From ANME-2 cluster archaeon (GTDB taxonomy: Archaea > Halobacteriota > Methanosarcinia > Methanosarcinales > Methanocomedenaceae): a stretch of DNA of 64,000 bases. Made by a program: the position numbers and the translations under genes. Shown here piece after piece: positions 9,273 through 19,431 of the stretch (the stretch's first letter is position 1; each line of letters opens with the position of its first letter). The stretch covers positions 1-64,000 of the forward strand of contig JAHYIS010000001.1 in the NCBI GenBank assembly GCA_019429385.1, written 5' to 3'. The notes under the pieces are model-generated. The model was given only the letters and a program-made list of their open reading frames with translations, did no database searches and had not been told where the DNA came from.

Positions 9273-11417
9273 TCAATCCATCATCATGTGTGAAATGCTC
9301 TTACCTGCCTCTTGAATTTCTGATCTGCTAAGGTGGATCTCATGGTCATTTACCTGAATGACCAGGTCTTCCCCGCCTGTTGTTCCAAGCTGTTTACACG
9401 GAATACCCGAGAGCATGTCTATCACCCTGTGCGGCTGTGAAGTAGTAATAAGAATTCTGGCAAGTGACTCGGAAAAGAGGATATCGTCAGCCTGGGGCAA
9501 TATCCCCGATACATCCACCTGTGCACCCGCCTGACCCACCATTTCACACAGGGCAATTGCCAGTCCGCCATGGGATATGTCATGAGCCGATGTCACAAGA
9601 CCTGACTCGATGACACGTATCAAAGTATTGACCGTTCTTTCCAGTTCTTCAGGAACCGAAGGAGGCATACCTTTCTCCTTTTCACCCAGCATCGCATAGT
9701 ATTCACTGGCGCCCAGTTCGTCCTTTGTGTCGCCGACCAGTATCACTGCATCACCGGACTGCCGGAACGTACTTCCGGGAATCTGCCCCAGGTCTTCCAC
9801 CCAACCCACCATACCAATACTGGGTGTCGGTGCTATGGCAGTATCAAACTCGTCACTTTCATTGTAGAAAGACACATTTCCGCCCACCACCGGTATTCCC
9901 AGCGTCCTGGCCGCATCGCCAATACCCAGGGCCGCCTGCCGGAACTGTTCGAAAATTTCAGGGCGCTCGGGATTGCCGAAGTTCAGGCAATCCACCAGTG
10001 CCAGCGGGCGGGCGCCAACAGTGGCAAGGTTCATGACATTCTCGATGACTGCACCTGCACCGCCGCTATACGGGTCGACCTCAACATGGGCCGGGTTGCA
10101 GCCGCATGAGAGGGCAAGTCCTTTTTTGTCATCGATGATCCGAAGCACACCCGCATCATGACCCGGCTTGACCAGGGTGCGTACCTGTACTTCATGGTCA
10201 TACTGGCGGTATACCCATTCCTTGGATGCAATATTAGGTCTTGCAAGTAACCTGAGGATGATACCTTTCAGGTCTTTGGGTACTGGTGGTTTGCGGGTAT
10301 CCGGCTGCCTCCGCACGGACCGGGATTCAACATGAGATGAGGGAGCACCCCCGCACAGGAACAGAATGGGGATATCTGCCACCACTTCACCCTTATACTC
10401 TACAAGGTACCGGGTCTCCCGGGTGAACTCGCCGATAAGGTTAGCTTTCAGGTCATACTTCTCTGCTATTGCCAGTACAGCATCCACATTACCGGGTTCC
10501 ACTTCCAGAACCATGCGTTCCTGTGACTCTGAGATCAGTATTTCAAATGGTGTAAGGGTATCGTCCCTGAGATGCACGTTATCAGCGATGATATGGATGC
10601 CCAGTTCACCTTTGGCCGCCATCTCACTGCTGGCGCCTGCCAGTCCGGCTGCACCAAGGTCACGGCATGCCAGTACCAGTCCCTTATCCACGGCTTCAAG
10701 AGTGGCCTCCATGACCAGTTTCTCTGTGAACGGGTCGCCTATCTGTACGCTGTGCCGCTCCTGGGATTCAGATTCCTCGCTCAGGTCCCTTGACGCGAAC
10801 GATGCACCGCCCAGACCATCCCGTCCCGTGGACGAACCCAGAAGTACTACCTTATTACCGGCTTTCTGTGCTGTGGCAGTTACCACCTTATCCTCGCGGG
10901 CCAGTCCCACACACACCACATTGACCAGGGGATTGCCGCTGAAACTCTCATGGAAATACGCTTCTCCCCTGACCACCGGTACACCGATACAGTTCCCGTA
11001 ACCGGCAATGCCCATGATCACGTGTTCGAAGAGGTAGCGGTTCTTTTCATTATCCAGCGGCCCGAAATAGAGGGGGTCCATAAGGGCTATGGGCCGGGCG
11101 CCCATTGAGATGACATCACGCACGATACCGCCGACACCTGTGGCTGCGCCGTTGTACGGGTCCACATAGGAAGGATGGTTATGGCTCTCCATACCTATGG
11201 CCAGCACCCAGCCGTCCTCAAGGCGCACGATAGCAGCATCGTCCCCGGGACCGATGATGACCCGCTCACCTGTAGTGGGAAAGGTCTTCAGCACAGCTGC
11301 ACTGGAGCGGTATGAACAGTGTTCGCTCCACAGGTTTAAAAAACATCCCTGTTCGACGTATGTGGGTTCTCTTCCAAGCGTTTCTGTTATTATCTTCAGA
11401 TCTTTTTCAGGCAGCAT
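9273..11417 (-). CDS. purL: Phosphoribosylformylglycinamidine synthase, PurL subunit
   Basis: 714 residues, the normal length for the small archaeal/Bacillus-type PurL. The N-terminal WSEHCSY motif, the GPGDDAA stretch and two PurM-like halves (SHNHPS near the N-terminus; GGGNP-type loops later) are visible. With PurS and PurQ it converts FGAR to FGAM using ATP and glutamine-derived ammonia. The gene shares direction and close spacing (25 bases) with the HTH-CBS regulator upstream, so the two are probably cotranscribed. Confidence 0.96.
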   Translation of the reverse strand: MLPEKDLKIITETLGREPTYVEQGCFLNLWSEHCSYRSSAAVLKTFPTTGERVIIGPGDDAAIVRLEDGWVLAIGMESHNHPSYVDPYNGAATGVGGIVRDVISMGARPIALMDPLYFGPLDNEKNRYLFEHVIMGIAGYGNCIGVPVVRGEAYFHESFSGNPLVNVVCVGLAREDKVVTATAQKAGNKVVLLGSSTGRDGLGGASFASRDLSEESESQERHSVQIGDPFTEKLVMEATLEAVDKGLVLACRDLGAAGLAGASSEMAAKGELGIHIIADNVHLRDDTLTPFEILISESQERMVLEVEPGNVDAVLAIAEKYDLKANLIGEFTRETRYLVEYKGEVVADIPILFLCGGAPSSHVESRSVRRQPDTRKPPVPKDLKGIILRLLARPNIASKEWVYRQYDHEVQVRTLVKPGHDAGVLRIIDDKKGLALSCGCNPAHVEVDPYSGGAGAVIENVMNLATVGARPLALVDCLNFGNPERPEIFEQFRQAALGIGDAARTLGIPVVGGNVSFYNESDEFDTAIAPTPSIGMVGWVEDLGQIPGSTFRQSGDAVILVGDTKDELGASEYYAMLGEKEKGMPPSVPEELERTVNTLIRVIESGLVTSAHDISHGGLAIALCEMVGQAGAQVDVSGILPQADDILFSESLARILITTSQPHRVIDMLSGIPCKQLGTTGGEDLVIQVNDHEIHLSRSEIQEAGKSISHMMMD

Positions 11418-11441
11418 ATCGGGATTTCCTTTTCGTTTACA

Positions 11442-12008
11442 TCATCCTTTTTTCTGATGGACCAGCTTCATCACATCGTGCCGGGTGACCACACCCACCA
11501 CTTTACCATGTTCCACCACCAGCACGGCATGGCTCTGTTCAAGCAGGTGGGAGATGGTGATTACCACCGCATCTTTTGAGACTGTGGGAAATGAGCCGGA
11601 CATAATCTCCTTTACCTGCATATTGGACAATTTTTCAGTATTCCTCTCTGTCATGGAATGCACAACCCGGTCAGAAGAAATACTGCCCACAGGCACACCG
11701 TTCTCAATAACAGGCACCTGGGAAAAACCTTCCTTCTCCATAATATCCACAGCCTCTTCAACTGAAGAGTCAGGATGAGTATGTATCACTGGTGTGTGCA
11801 TGAGGTCTACAGCCAGGACTCTCTCTTTTTGTGTGCCTTCAAATGCATTATATATTTTATTCAACGTGGATAACCTGGGGTCTACATCACCGGCTTCTAT
11901 ACGTGCAATAAGGGGCTGGCTCACACCAGCAAGTCTGGCCAGTTCATTCTGGGTAAGATTGAGGCTTATCCTCTGTTTCTTAAGATCTTCTGGTGTAGGG
12001 AGGAGCAT
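11442..12008 (-). CDS. HTH transcriptional regulator with two CBS domains
   Basis: 188 residues. An N-terminal XRE-type helix-turn-helix (LTQNELARLAGVSQPLIARIE) is followed by a tandem CBS pair (about residues 70-185; MHTPVIHTHPDSSVEEAVDIM and a second VVTRHDVMKL end). CBS pairs bind adenosine nucleotides or SAM, so this is a probable ligand-sensing DNA-binding protein. Its position directly upstream of purL suggests control of purine genes by nucleotide level, which is inference from context. Confidence 0.88.
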   Translation of the reverse strand: MLLPTPEDLKKQRISLNLTQNELARLAGVSQPLIARIEAGDVDPRLSTLNKIYNAFEGTQKERVLAVDLMHTPVIHTHPDSSVEEAVDIMEKEGFSQVPVIENGVPVGSISSDRVVHSMTERNTEKLSNMQVKEIMSGSFPTVSKDAVVITISHLLEQSHAVLVVEHGKVVGVVTRHDVMKLVHQKKG

Positions 12009-12113
12009 GGTCGATGTACCTTTTTAATTATACTGTGACTTGATTACTCAGAGTAATATCATCCATTTGATATTAAATTTTTCTAAGTATTCCAGGTGCA
12101 GGATTATTTTACT

Positions 12114-12368
12114 TCAGTGATTGTCCTCATCCCGGGACATTCCAATAACCTCATACTTATCTCCGCCATACAGTATGATAGCCTTCTCAATACCAATAAG
12201 TATCATCTGGATGCTGTTTTCTCCAGATTCCAGTTCAGCCACCCGGTCAAAGGTCTTACGGGTCAGGTCCATCTCTGCCGATTCATCGCCAGATGCCACT
12301 CCCTGGTCGTAGGCCTCAAAAAAAGCCTCTCTTGAAAAGCCTACAATATTTTCAACATAATTGAACAT
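12114..12368 (-). CDS. Small conserved-looking acidic protein, function unknown
   Basis: 84 residues, acidic and mostly helical by composition, starting MFNYVENIVGFS. It lies 17 bases downstream of the P-loop gene at 12386-13561 in the same direction, so the two probably form an operon. No family is recognised. The regular codon pattern and tight spacing support a real gene. Confidence 0.6.
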   Translation of the reverse strand: MFNYVENIVGFSREAFFEAYDQGVASGDESAEMDLTRKTFDRVAELESGENSIQMILIGIEKAIILYGGDKYEVIGMSRDEDNH

Positions 12369-12385
12369 GGTGATGCATAATGGTT

Positions 12386-13561
12386 CTACGTATTCTGACC
12401 ATCGTTCGCTTTGAACTCCTGGAATGCTTCATACATATATCGGTCCAGTTTTTCCACCCGTTCAGGGTCAGATGATTCAATCTTACCGTCAGTATCAACC
12501 ACGGTAACAGTGATGCCGAACCTCTCGGCAGCTGAGGTATCGGCCTGGGACAACAATCCGGCTGCGATAGCCTTATCTTCTTCGGTAAAGTAGTCCAGGT
12601 TCAGGCCCATCAGCTGCTTCAACCCTACTGCTTCCTGCAACTTGGGTGTGAAAGAGTGTATGACTTCAACACGCCCATCAAGGCATCCCTTATAGGCCTG
12701 GTACATAGAACGGTTCTGCCTGTACCCTACATAAACCTCAAGTAACGTGACACCTATCATGGAATTTTCTTTTTTCCCTACCACAAGGTCACTGATGATC
12801 TTCTGTGTCCCATCCTTTGCATGCAGCACCAGGAATCCGGATTCTTTACCTTCTTCGTTGGATATTTCCACCATCTTGAGCAGGCACTGTCCCAATGTCA
12901 TATCCCTGGTTGGTATTAAACGGTCGAAATCCTCTACCGTCCTTGAGAACTGCCCGTCATCGTATTTACCCACGCCTTCTCGGCCGATAATATCCAGTAC
13001 CTTTGCACCCTGGATACCGAACAGGTTGGATTTGATGCCGTATTGTTTCTCCTTTCGCAGCAATTCCTCGAGCCGCTCGGAAGCGTCCATATGGCGCTCC
13101 AGCCGCCGCCTCACCAGGATATCCTCATCAGCGATCACCTCAAGGTTCCTGGGCACTACGCCAATCGGGGCTAATAACTGCTCCATATCAGTGTTTAACT
13201 TTTCCTCACCGAGTTCCATCAGGTCAAATACCGATTCGATAATGTACGTGAGCTTGTCCAGCATTGTCACGTCAACATATACCGGCTCGTCCCCGTCAAA
13301 GATAGGAAGTTTGCGGTGTTCCACGATCTCCTGCTCCATCCTGTCCAGCAAATCGCGCCGGATCATTATGACCGGCTGCGCTGCCCGTGCCCTTCCTTCA
13401 TAGATGGCACCCACGTTCTCATCTGCCATCATAATGCTCAGGCTGGTCTTTCCACCACCCTGGGGGCCTGTGAGATACAGGAAAGGATGCTCTGAAAGTT
13501 CCTTTTTCAATATCTCGATTGATTCTTCCTTTGTATGTTTTGATGTGTCGAGTATTTCCAC
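12386..13561 (-). CDS. P-loop ATP-binding protein, unrecognised family
   Basis: 391 residues with a Walker A motif GPQGGGKTS at about residue 32 and an acidic, helical central part. I do not recognise the family beyond P-loop NTPase. The middle (residues 90-190) is rich in charged residues, like a coiled region, and the C-terminal half contains a beta-rich segment. A TATA-like element lies just upstream. It ends in TAG and is followed at once by the small acidic protein, its likely partner. Confidence 0.6.
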   Translation of the reverse strand: MEILDTSKHTKEESIEILKKELSEHPFLYLTGPQGGGKTSLSIMMADENVGAIYEGRARAAQPVIMIRRDLLDRMEQEIVEHRKLPIFDGDEPVYVDVTMLDKLTYIIESVFDLMELGEEKLNTDMEQLLAPIGVVPRNLEVIADEDILVRRRLERHMDASERLEELLRKEKQYGIKSNLFGIQGAKVLDIIGREGVGKYDDGQFSRTVEDFDRLIPTRDMTLGQCLLKMVEISNEEGKESGFLVLHAKDGTQKIISDLVVGKKENSMIGVTLLEVYVGYRQNRSMYQAYKGCLDGRVEVIHSFTPKLQEAVGLKQLMGLNLDYFTEEDKAIAAGLLSQADTSAAERFGITVTVVDTDGKIESSDPERVEKLDRYMYEAFQEFKANDGQNT

Positions 13562-13621
13562 GGGAATGACCTCCCGGAATTATATCTTAGCAGTAGAATA
13601 TTCCAGTTCTTAACAGTTACG

Positions 13622-13640
13622 CGTGTGTATATAAAAAGAA
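13622..13640 (-). promoter_or_regulatory. Archaeal TATA-box region for the P-loop operon
   Basis: Read on the minus strand this is a T-rich stretch followed by TATATA, 60-80 bases upstream of the ATG at 13561. That fits an archaeal TATA box with a leader of some 30-50 nucleotides. Called from composition only. Confidence 0.4.
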
Positions 13641-13676
13641 AGGCTGTGCCGGATGGCACAGCATAATGTATGGTAT

Positions 13677-15323
13677 TTAATAATCCATATCCATATCTGG
13701 CATACCACCGGGTGGCATTCCGCCTGGCGGCATACCCGCAGACCTCGTGGATGCAATTACATCATCTATCCTCAATATCATGGTGGCTGCTTCGGTTGCA
13801 GAGTTCAGTGCCTGGGTCTTGACCCGCAGGGGTTCGACGACACCTTCGTTCCACATATCAATTACTTCACCGGTAAATACGTTCAGACCTGCTGCTTTAA
13901 TACCACGCTCGTGCTGGCTGCGCATTTCCACCAGTTTGTCGATGGGGTCCAGACCGGCATTCTCTGCCAGGGTGCGGGGTACGATTTCCAGTGCTTCGGC
14001 AAAGGCATTGACAGCGAGCTGTTCCCTGCCCTTGAGAGTGGCTGCATATTCTTTGAGGCGCAGGGCAAGTTCCACTTCCGGAGAGCCTCCACCGGCTAAC
14101 AGTTCCCCGTCCTCGATGACCACACCTACTACACGCGTTGCATCTTCAAATGCGGTCTCAACACTTTTCACCACGTGCTCGGTACCACCGCGCAGTATCA
14201 CAGATACGGCTTTTGGATTATTGCACTTTGTGATAAAAGTGGTGGGTTCTCCGCCTACTTTTCGCTCTTCCACCAGACCGGCAAAGCCAAGGTCTGATTC
14301 AGATATTTCTTTCATGTTATTGACAACGGTCCCGCCTGTAGCCCGTGCCATCTTCTCCATATCGCTCTTCAAAAAGCGGCGTATGGAGAAAATACCGGCT
14401 TTGGCCAGGTAATGCTGTGCCATATCATCGATACCTTTCTGGCAGAACAGCACATTTGCACCGCTGGCAACTATGAGGTTCACCTTGTCCCTGAGCATTT
14501 TTTCTTCCTGGTCCAGGAACAGCTGTAACTGGTCAGGAGAAGTGATATTGATCTCGGCGTCGACTTCGGTCTTCGAGAGTTCGACCGCACTGTTGAGCAG
14601 CAGTATCTTTGCATTCTCAACCTGCCTGGGCATATTATCATGAACCCTGCCTTTATCCACTATCATCCCTTCGATGAGTTCCGAATCCTCAACACTGGCT
14701 CCAACCTTGGTTTGCAGTTTGATATCATCACGGTCAACGGTCTTCTTGCCGTTTGTGGTCTCGACCACGGAGCGCACTGCTGCTACTGCTAGTGCTGCAA
14801 GTTTATCTTTTGCGCTTTCTGCACCCTTGCCTGTGATGGCTGTACCTGCTATTTTCAACAACATGTCCTCATCGTCCTCTGATACCTTATGGACCATTCC
14901 GGCAAGTATCTCTTTGGCCCTCTCTGAAGCCATCCTGTACCCTGATGCGATAATGGTCGGGTGGATATTCTGGTTGAGCATTTCCTCTGCTTTTTTGAGC
15001 AGTTCACCTGTCAGAATTGTAGCTGTGGTGGTACCGTCGCCGACCTCATCATCCTGGGTCTTTGCAACCTCTACCAGCATCTTGGCTGCCGGATGCTCGA
15101 TATCCATTTCTTTCAATATCTGGGCACCGTCGTTTGTAATGACGATATCGCCCATCGAGTCTACCAGCATCTTATCCATTCCCTTGGGACCCAGGGTTGT
15201 GCGAACCGCATTGGCCACTGCCCTTGCTGCCATGATATTACTGTTCTGTGCTTCCTTGCCCCGAGAGCGCTGCGCCCCTTCCCGCAGAATGTATATTGGC
15301 TGTCCTCCTAACTGTCCTGCCAT
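13677..15323 (-). CDS. thsA: Thermosome subunit (group II chaperonin)
   Basis: 548 residues with the group II chaperonin landmarks [29 protein letters not shown] and [13 protein letters not shown], and the flexible Gly/Met-rich tail [20 protein letters not shown]. It forms the double-ring ATP-driven protein-folding cage of the archaeal cytosol. A strong ribosome binding site (GGAGGAACAAT) precedes the ATG. The AT-rich 190-base gap upstream, shared with a divergent gene, should hold the promoter. The letter of the symbol (A, B or C) cannot be fixed from one subunit. Confidence 0.97.
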   Translation of the reverse strand: MAGQLGGQPIYILREGAQRSRGKEAQNSNIMAARAVANAVRTTLGPKGMDKMLVDSMGDIVITNDGAQILKEMDIEHPAAKMLVEVAKTQDDEVGDGTTTATILTGELLKKAEEMLNQNIHPTIIASGYRMASERAKEILAGMVHKVSEDDEDMLLKIAGTAITGKGAESAKDKLAALAVAAVRSVVETTNGKKTVDRDDIKLQTKVGASVEDSELIEGMIVDKGRVHDNMPRQVENAKILLLNSAVELSKTEVDAEINITSPDQLQLFLDQEEKMLRDKVNLIVASGANVLFCQKGIDDMAQHYLAKAGIFSIRRFLKSDMEKMARATGGTVVNNMKEISESDLGFAGLVEERKVGGEPTTFITKCNNPKAVSVILRGGTEHVVKSVETAFEDATRVVGVVIEDGELLAGGGSPEVELALRLKEYAATLKGREQLAVNAFAEALEIVPRTLAENAGLDPIDKLVEMRSQHERGIKAAGLNVFTGEVIDMWNEGVVEPLRVKTQALNSATEAATMILRIDDVIASTRSAGMPPGGMPPGGMPDMDMDY

Positions 15324-15511
15324 ACCTATTGTTCCTCCTATTGCTAATGATTATTATTAAATCGATTCGGTTTTACATGTTTGTACTTCTATATGAATTT
15401 TGCGGGCAAACAGACAATAAATAATTCTTTAGGCCGGTTGAAATAAATACTCAAATTACTCGTTCTCTCCAGTAAAAAATGTTAACTAACTTGATGACAA
15501 ACACGTAAACC

Positions 15512-15961
15512 ATGCAGGAGATTCATGTATTGGCACATTGCCTGTTAAACCCGTCTGTCCGGTTGAAAGGCTTAAAACCACTAAAGTACCCCCACCCTAC
15601 AGATAATATCATCCAGCTTCCCTGTCCGGAGTTTATCTTTATGGGACCCAAACGCTGGGAAATAACGAAAGAACAACTTGATATCCCTCACTACCGGCGG
15701 TTCTGCCGTCAGATAATCAAGCCTGTGGCTGATACCATCGAGATGCTCTATCGATTGGGGCATTCTTTTACCCTGGTAGGAGTGCCTGGCAGTCCATCGT
15801 GCGGAGCCCAGACCACAAGTACAGGAATGGAAGGCGGGCGAGTGCATGAAGCAGAGCATACACATATTCAGGGCAGCGGTATTTTTTTTGAAGAGGTAGT
15901 CTGTGAACTGGGAGAGAGGGGGATAAAATTTAATACGATGGATTTAAATATTACCAATTGA
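15512..15961 (+). CDS. TudS/DUF523-related putative desulfidase
   Basis: 149 residues with the cysteine pattern of TudS-related (DUF523, CD3072-like) proteins: HCLLNP near the start, LPCPEF in the middle and GSPSCG at about residue 93, three cysteines placed to bind an iron-sulfur cluster. Relatives remove sulfur from thiouracil or are uncharacterised. It is immediately followed by the metalloprotease gene, whose in-frame upstream TTG overlaps this stop. Confidence 0.7.
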   Translation: MQEIHVLAHCLLNPSVRLKGLKPLKYPHPTDNIIQLPCPEFIFMGPKRWEITKEQLDIPHYRRFCRQIIKPVADTIEMLYRLGHSFTLVGVPGSPSCGAQTTSTGMEGGRVHEAEHTHIQGSGIFFEEVVCELGERGIKFNTMDLNITN

Positions 15962-15978
15962 ATAATATTGGAGTAAAG

Positions 15979-16770
15979 ATGGCCGAATCGGTGTTAAAAA
16001 CAGTTGTTATTTATACATTCGTTCTGGTAACAGCCCTGGCTATTGCCACCGCGTTCATTTTCATACCTGCCTATGTCCACCATGTTGAAAGCCATGTACC
16101 AGGCGGGTTTGACAGCCTGTACCTTTCAAAATATTCACCTTACAGCACCATTGTGGTGGAAGTAGACTACCAGCCGGGTATGGAACCAGACCCAAAAGCC
16201 ATGGCTGCATTGCAGGAAAAATTGGAACTGTATTCCCAAAAGCAGGTAGTGATATACCTGAACCAGGAGATCGGATACGATGAAGTCCCTATCCTCATCT
16301 CAGGGAATGACCTTTTTGATTTGACCAATAACCTGAAGCAGGCACACCGTGATTACCGGACAGGATGGCTGGGAGGAAATATCACCCTCTATATCATGTA
16401 TCTGGATACCGTGTGGCAGCCCGATAATTCAGAATATTCCAGTAACATGCCGGCATACCAGTACATGACCAACACCAGGGTGTACTCGGCAGGTGTGACA
16501 TATGCTGCTGATTCTATGATCATATTCAGGGATGCTCTTACCCAGGAAGATACGGAAACCACCATACTGCTGCATGAACTGGGGCATATATGGGGACTTG
16601 ACCATTCCAACGTGTCAGGTGATGTAATGAACTCAGAGTTCAATGTTTATAATAGTGTACCGCTAAACCATGAATCTGGCATTAACCAGTTCCCTACAAA
16701 TTACTCTTCAGGGGATACATTGAGACTTACCCGCCTGCATGAAAGTCTCCATATCCTTCCTTTCTTTTAA
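15979..16770 (+). CDS. Membrane-anchored matrixin-like zinc metalloprotease
   Basis: About 263 residues from the ATG at 15979, chosen because GGAG lies five bases upstream; a longer frame would need a TTG at 15958. One N-terminal transmembrane segment (VVIYTFVLVTALAIATAFIFI) leads to an extracellular domain with the metzincin motif HELGHIWGLDH, and VMNSEF supplies a Met-turn-like element after it. This is a probable externally facing protease. Its last four bases overlap the convergent gene at 16767. Confidence 0.78.
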   Translation: MAESVLKTVVIYTFVLVTALAIATAFIFIPAYVHHVESHVPGGFDSLYLSKYSPYSTIVVEVDYQPGMEPDPKAMAALQEKLELYSQKQVVIYLNQEIGYDEVPILISGNDLFDLTNNLKQAHRDYRTGWLGGNITLYIMYLDTVWQPDNSEYSSNMPAYQYMTNTRVYSAGVTYAADSMIIFRDALTQEDTETTILLHELGHIWGLDHSNVSGDVMNSEFNVYNSVPLNHESGINQFPTNYSSGDTLRLTRLHESLHILPFF

Positions 16771-17819
16771 ACCTGCAAATGGTCAGGGATGTCCATGTTA
16801 TTGAAAGGAATCCCGGATTCAGGATACCATGACTCCAGGAAGGTTAGCATGTGGTATTTCATGAACACGGGTACGGGTACTGATACCAGCAGGGCAAATA
16901 TGATCATTACTATAAATGCCACTATTCCGAACGGGACCATCACTACCCAGAACATGGCATCGTCTGCACCCAATCCTGCTCCCGACGTTAAAAGCAGGTA
17001 CAAGCCAAGGCCAAGCACGGCAAATATCCCTAATAGAACTAATAACAGTATCAATGCAATGATGAACAAAATGATGCCAGCTACTAATCTGATGAAGAAC
17101 CTCACAAACCAGTAGACTAGTATCTGTCCCCAGTCGGACTTGAACCTGCCAAACACGGCCCTGAACGCCGCAATGATACCCATGTTCTGGTACATTGCCA
17201 GGGGTATTGACAGGTTAATGAATGACTGGATTATCCCGCTTATAATGAAAAGTATGAACAGGACACCCAGGAACATGAGAATGCCCCCGAAAAACATTCC
17301 AACATCTAAATTTTCAATAGTATCGAGCGAGTTCAGTACCGGTAATAGTACCGGCAGCATAGCAGCTATGACGAGCAGTAAAAATATGAGTCCAAGCACG
17401 AACCTGATGATGAACAAATGAAAACCCTGGCGCAGGTATTTTCGGGAATATTCCCAGAATGCTACCGTGCCTGTCACAAGTGAATTCACAAATACGAATT
17501 CCATGACATTGGAGATGTATGAAAAAAGCAGGATCAATCCCACGAAAAAGAATACACCCAGCAGGATGAACAATAAATACTCTTGCAGGAACTGGCTGGC
17601 CGTTTCGTCAAAGCCCTGGAGTTCCTGTAACCAGCCCGGTTCTTCACCACCGTATTGCCGAGACGGATTGCTAAAGTTTGGGCCGCCTCCTCCACTGCCA
17701 CCCAGCAGGAGGATGATAATTCCAAGTTTTATCCATTTCCAGAAACTTAAAGGTTCGAACAGGGTGATTTTGGTCCTTTGCAGTGCACCGTCCACTGCGT
17801 CTATACTAAACCAGCTCAT
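16767..17819 (-). CDS. Multipass membrane protein, function unknown
   Basis: 350 residues with about six to seven hydrophobic helices separated by short loops and a Gly-rich patch (LLLGGSGGGGPNF) after the first helix. The layout resembles the DUF4013 and glycerophosphodiester-phosphodiesterase membrane-domain type proteins that archaea carry in several copies. A protein of similar architecture is encoded at 36038-36955. No catalytic motif is seen. Confidence 0.65.
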   Translation of the reverse strand: MSWFSIDAVDGALQRTKITLFEPLSFWKWIKLGIIILLLGGSGGGGPNFSNPSRQYGGEEPGWLQELQGFDETASQFLQEYLLFILLGVFFFVGLILLFSYISNVMEFVFVNSLVTGTVAFWEYSRKYLRQGFHLFIIRFVLGLIFLLLVIAAMLPVLLPVLNSLDTIENLDVGMFFGGILMFLGVLFILFIISGIIQSFINLSIPLAMYQNMGIIAAFRAVFGRFKSDWGQILVYWFVRFFIRLVAGIILFIIALILLLVLLGIFAVLGLGLYLLLTSGAGLGADDAMFWVVMVPFGIVAFIVMIIFALLVSVPVPVFMKYHMLTFLESWYPESGIPFNNMDIPDHLQV

Positions 17820-18007
17820 AATAAATAATACATATATATCTATTAATTGTTTACTTTTTACGTTGAAATCTGGTTAATGTAACGATAATAAGTGATTTAC
17901 CAGATATGGTATCAAAATGTTTATGCTCATACCTGCTGAATCTTATTCCAGGGTTAGTATCTCATTCCTCTTAAGAAGGAGATTTAGTATCCAGGGGGTT
18001 CAGCTAG

Positions 18008-18130
18008 ATGAAAGTAACCATGACCTTTATTGCACCTGAAAAATTAGAAAGGCTTAATGAAATACAGCGTGCAAAATATGAATTTGAACATCTGGAAAAG
18101 CCATCTCACGAAAAACCAAAACGGAAATGA
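18008..18130 (+). CDS. Possible 40-residue protein
   Basis: ATG at 18008, stop TGA at 18128-18130, giving a basic peptide (MKVTMTFIAPEKLERLNEIQ...). It fills the gap between the membrane protein and the marker-8 gene and abuts the stop of the latter. The upstream AGAAGGAG lies about 25 bases away, too far for a strong ribosome binding site. The start is reminiscent of a ribbon-helix-helix protein, but this is weak. Confidence 0.3.
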   Translation: MKVTMTFIAPEKLERLNEIQRAKYEFEHLEKPSHEKPKRK

Positions 18131-18982
18131 TCAATCTTTTAATGGTCTGGGTTGTTTGTCTTCAGGTAGGACCGCCAGAGCCATAGTATTTACCAGTATT
18201 GGTGATTCTATCTCTTTTGCCCGCTCGATGAGAATAGACTTACCCTTTTCAGTTAACCCGAACAGGGGAATGGCAGTACCTACCTGTATGAGCGGTCTTA
18301 CCAGTTCTCTCACGTTCCCTGAAGCGCAACCCGTGACCACATCCACCAATGATACCAGTTTTTTGGTCTCCTCCCGCCCTATTCCAGTCAGGTGGGCTGC
18401 CATCAATATCGCGTCTGCCCCCACCTCATCTTCCATGGCCCGCAACCGGGATGCAGATACCACATCCACCACAGAAACGGCAATCTTCCTGTGGCCCTGC
18501 CCGGCAGCTAACAGGAATCCGGCAACCTGGTCGATCCTGGCGGTTTCGGGGTCCAGTACCTGCCCCCCCATCCGGTGTATAGCAGCTATCACTTCCGGAA
18601 TTGGTTCGGTCTCGACCAGCCCGGATATCTGGGCGCTCATACCTTGCACCAGGTCGGGAGCGGACGTGACCACGGTACCTGCCCCGTCACATACCGTTAC
18701 CGTGGAATCGATACAACCTCTGCGCAGCGCGGTCATCAGTATCTCTGAGATGCCAAAACTGGCGAACACGCCCAGGTCAAGCCTGCGCTGCGGGGTGAAC
18801 ATGCCGAATTCCCGGATGCGCTGCTCCATATTATGCCTGGCCGTTTCGGTTGTAATATCTTCAATCCCCGAGACTTTGTTCCAGAGGGGACACCACTTGA
18901 CCTGGGGCTCGCCCACTTCCACTACTTTGCCGTCCTTGACCACTACTCTTGTCTTACCCAGTATCTCCATGATGTGCGGCAT
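18131..18982 (-). CDS. Methanogenesis marker protein 8 (DUF2099)
   Basis: 283 residues that I recognise as the DUF2099 / methanogenesis marker 8 family. Clues are an early VKWCPLW, GMFTPQRRLDLGVFASFG and VTVCDGAGTVVTSAP, with conserved cysteines. The family is restricted to organisms with methyl-coenzyme M reductase, and its biochemical role is not settled. It starts two bases after the upstream 110-residue gene, whose end supplies GGAGG. This gene is the clearest sign that the host belongs to methanogens or anaerobic methanotrophs. Confidence 0.85.
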   Translation of the reverse strand: MPHIMEILGKTRVVVKDGKVVEVGEPQVKWCPLWNKVSGIEDITTETARHNMEQRIREFGMFTPQRRLDLGVFASFGISEILMTALRRGCIDSTVTVCDGAGTVVTSAPDLVQGMSAQISGLVETEPIPEVIAAIHRMGGQVLDPETARIDQVAGFLLAAGQGHRKIAVSVVDVVSASRLRAMEDEVGADAILMAAHLTGIGREETKKLVSLVDVVTGCASGNVRELVRPLIQVGTAIPLFGLTEKGKSILIERAKEIESPILVNTMALAVLPEDKQPRPLKD

Positions 18983-18983
18983 G

Positions 18984-19316
18984 TTATTCCTCCTTGATGT
19001 AACCTAAGAATTCCACCAGGTCGTCGGCTTTTTGAGGTGAGATGTCCCTGCGTATCTTATCCAGCAGTATTTCCAGATATTCATCTGCAAGACAGGTCAG
19101 GCACTCTTCTCCCAGGAAGATAAGGTCTGTGAGGTATGAAAGTTCAGGACCTGACAATCTGTCAAGTCTTTGACAAAACTCGCTGGCAGAGCTGCTGAAG
19201 TGCTTGCTGATGGGGGATAATAATGAGCGATACCCGGGTTTGGAAATATCCGTATCCAGTTCCGGTACCATCTTTACCAGGAGCTCCAGGTCCCTGGAGG
19301 ACAGGATTCGTGCCAT
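18984..19316 (-). CDS. Small helical protein upstream of methanogenesis marker 8
   Basis: 110 residues, rich in Leu, Glu and Lys, predominantly helical in appearance, with a Cys pair (EECLTCLADEYLEILLDKI). No family recognised. The stop TAA and the following ATG are two bases apart, so it is almost certainly cotranscribed and coupled with the marker-8 gene and may act with it. Confidence 0.65.
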   Translation of the reverse strand: MARILSSRDLELLVKMVPELDTDISKPGYRSLLSPISKHFSSSASEFCQRLDRLSGPELSYLTDLIFLGEECLTCLADEYLEILLDKIRRDISPQKADDLVEFLGYIKEE

Positions 19317-19431
19317 AGTAGTACTCTTTTGGAGCAGAGCTGATATAATTGATTTGGTTGGGGGTGGGTAAAATACTTACCTCTTATTCACCACTAATGC
19401 AGTAGTAACATACCACAAAGGAATCCCTGAT

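Noticed and set aside
10366-11001. 211-codon open frame opposite purL
   Set aside because: Antisense shadow of purL, Ser/Thr/Pro-rich composition typical of such shadows.
13747-15360. Two frames over 220 codons opposite the thermosome gene
   Set aside because: Antisense shadows of a strongly conserved chaperonin gene.
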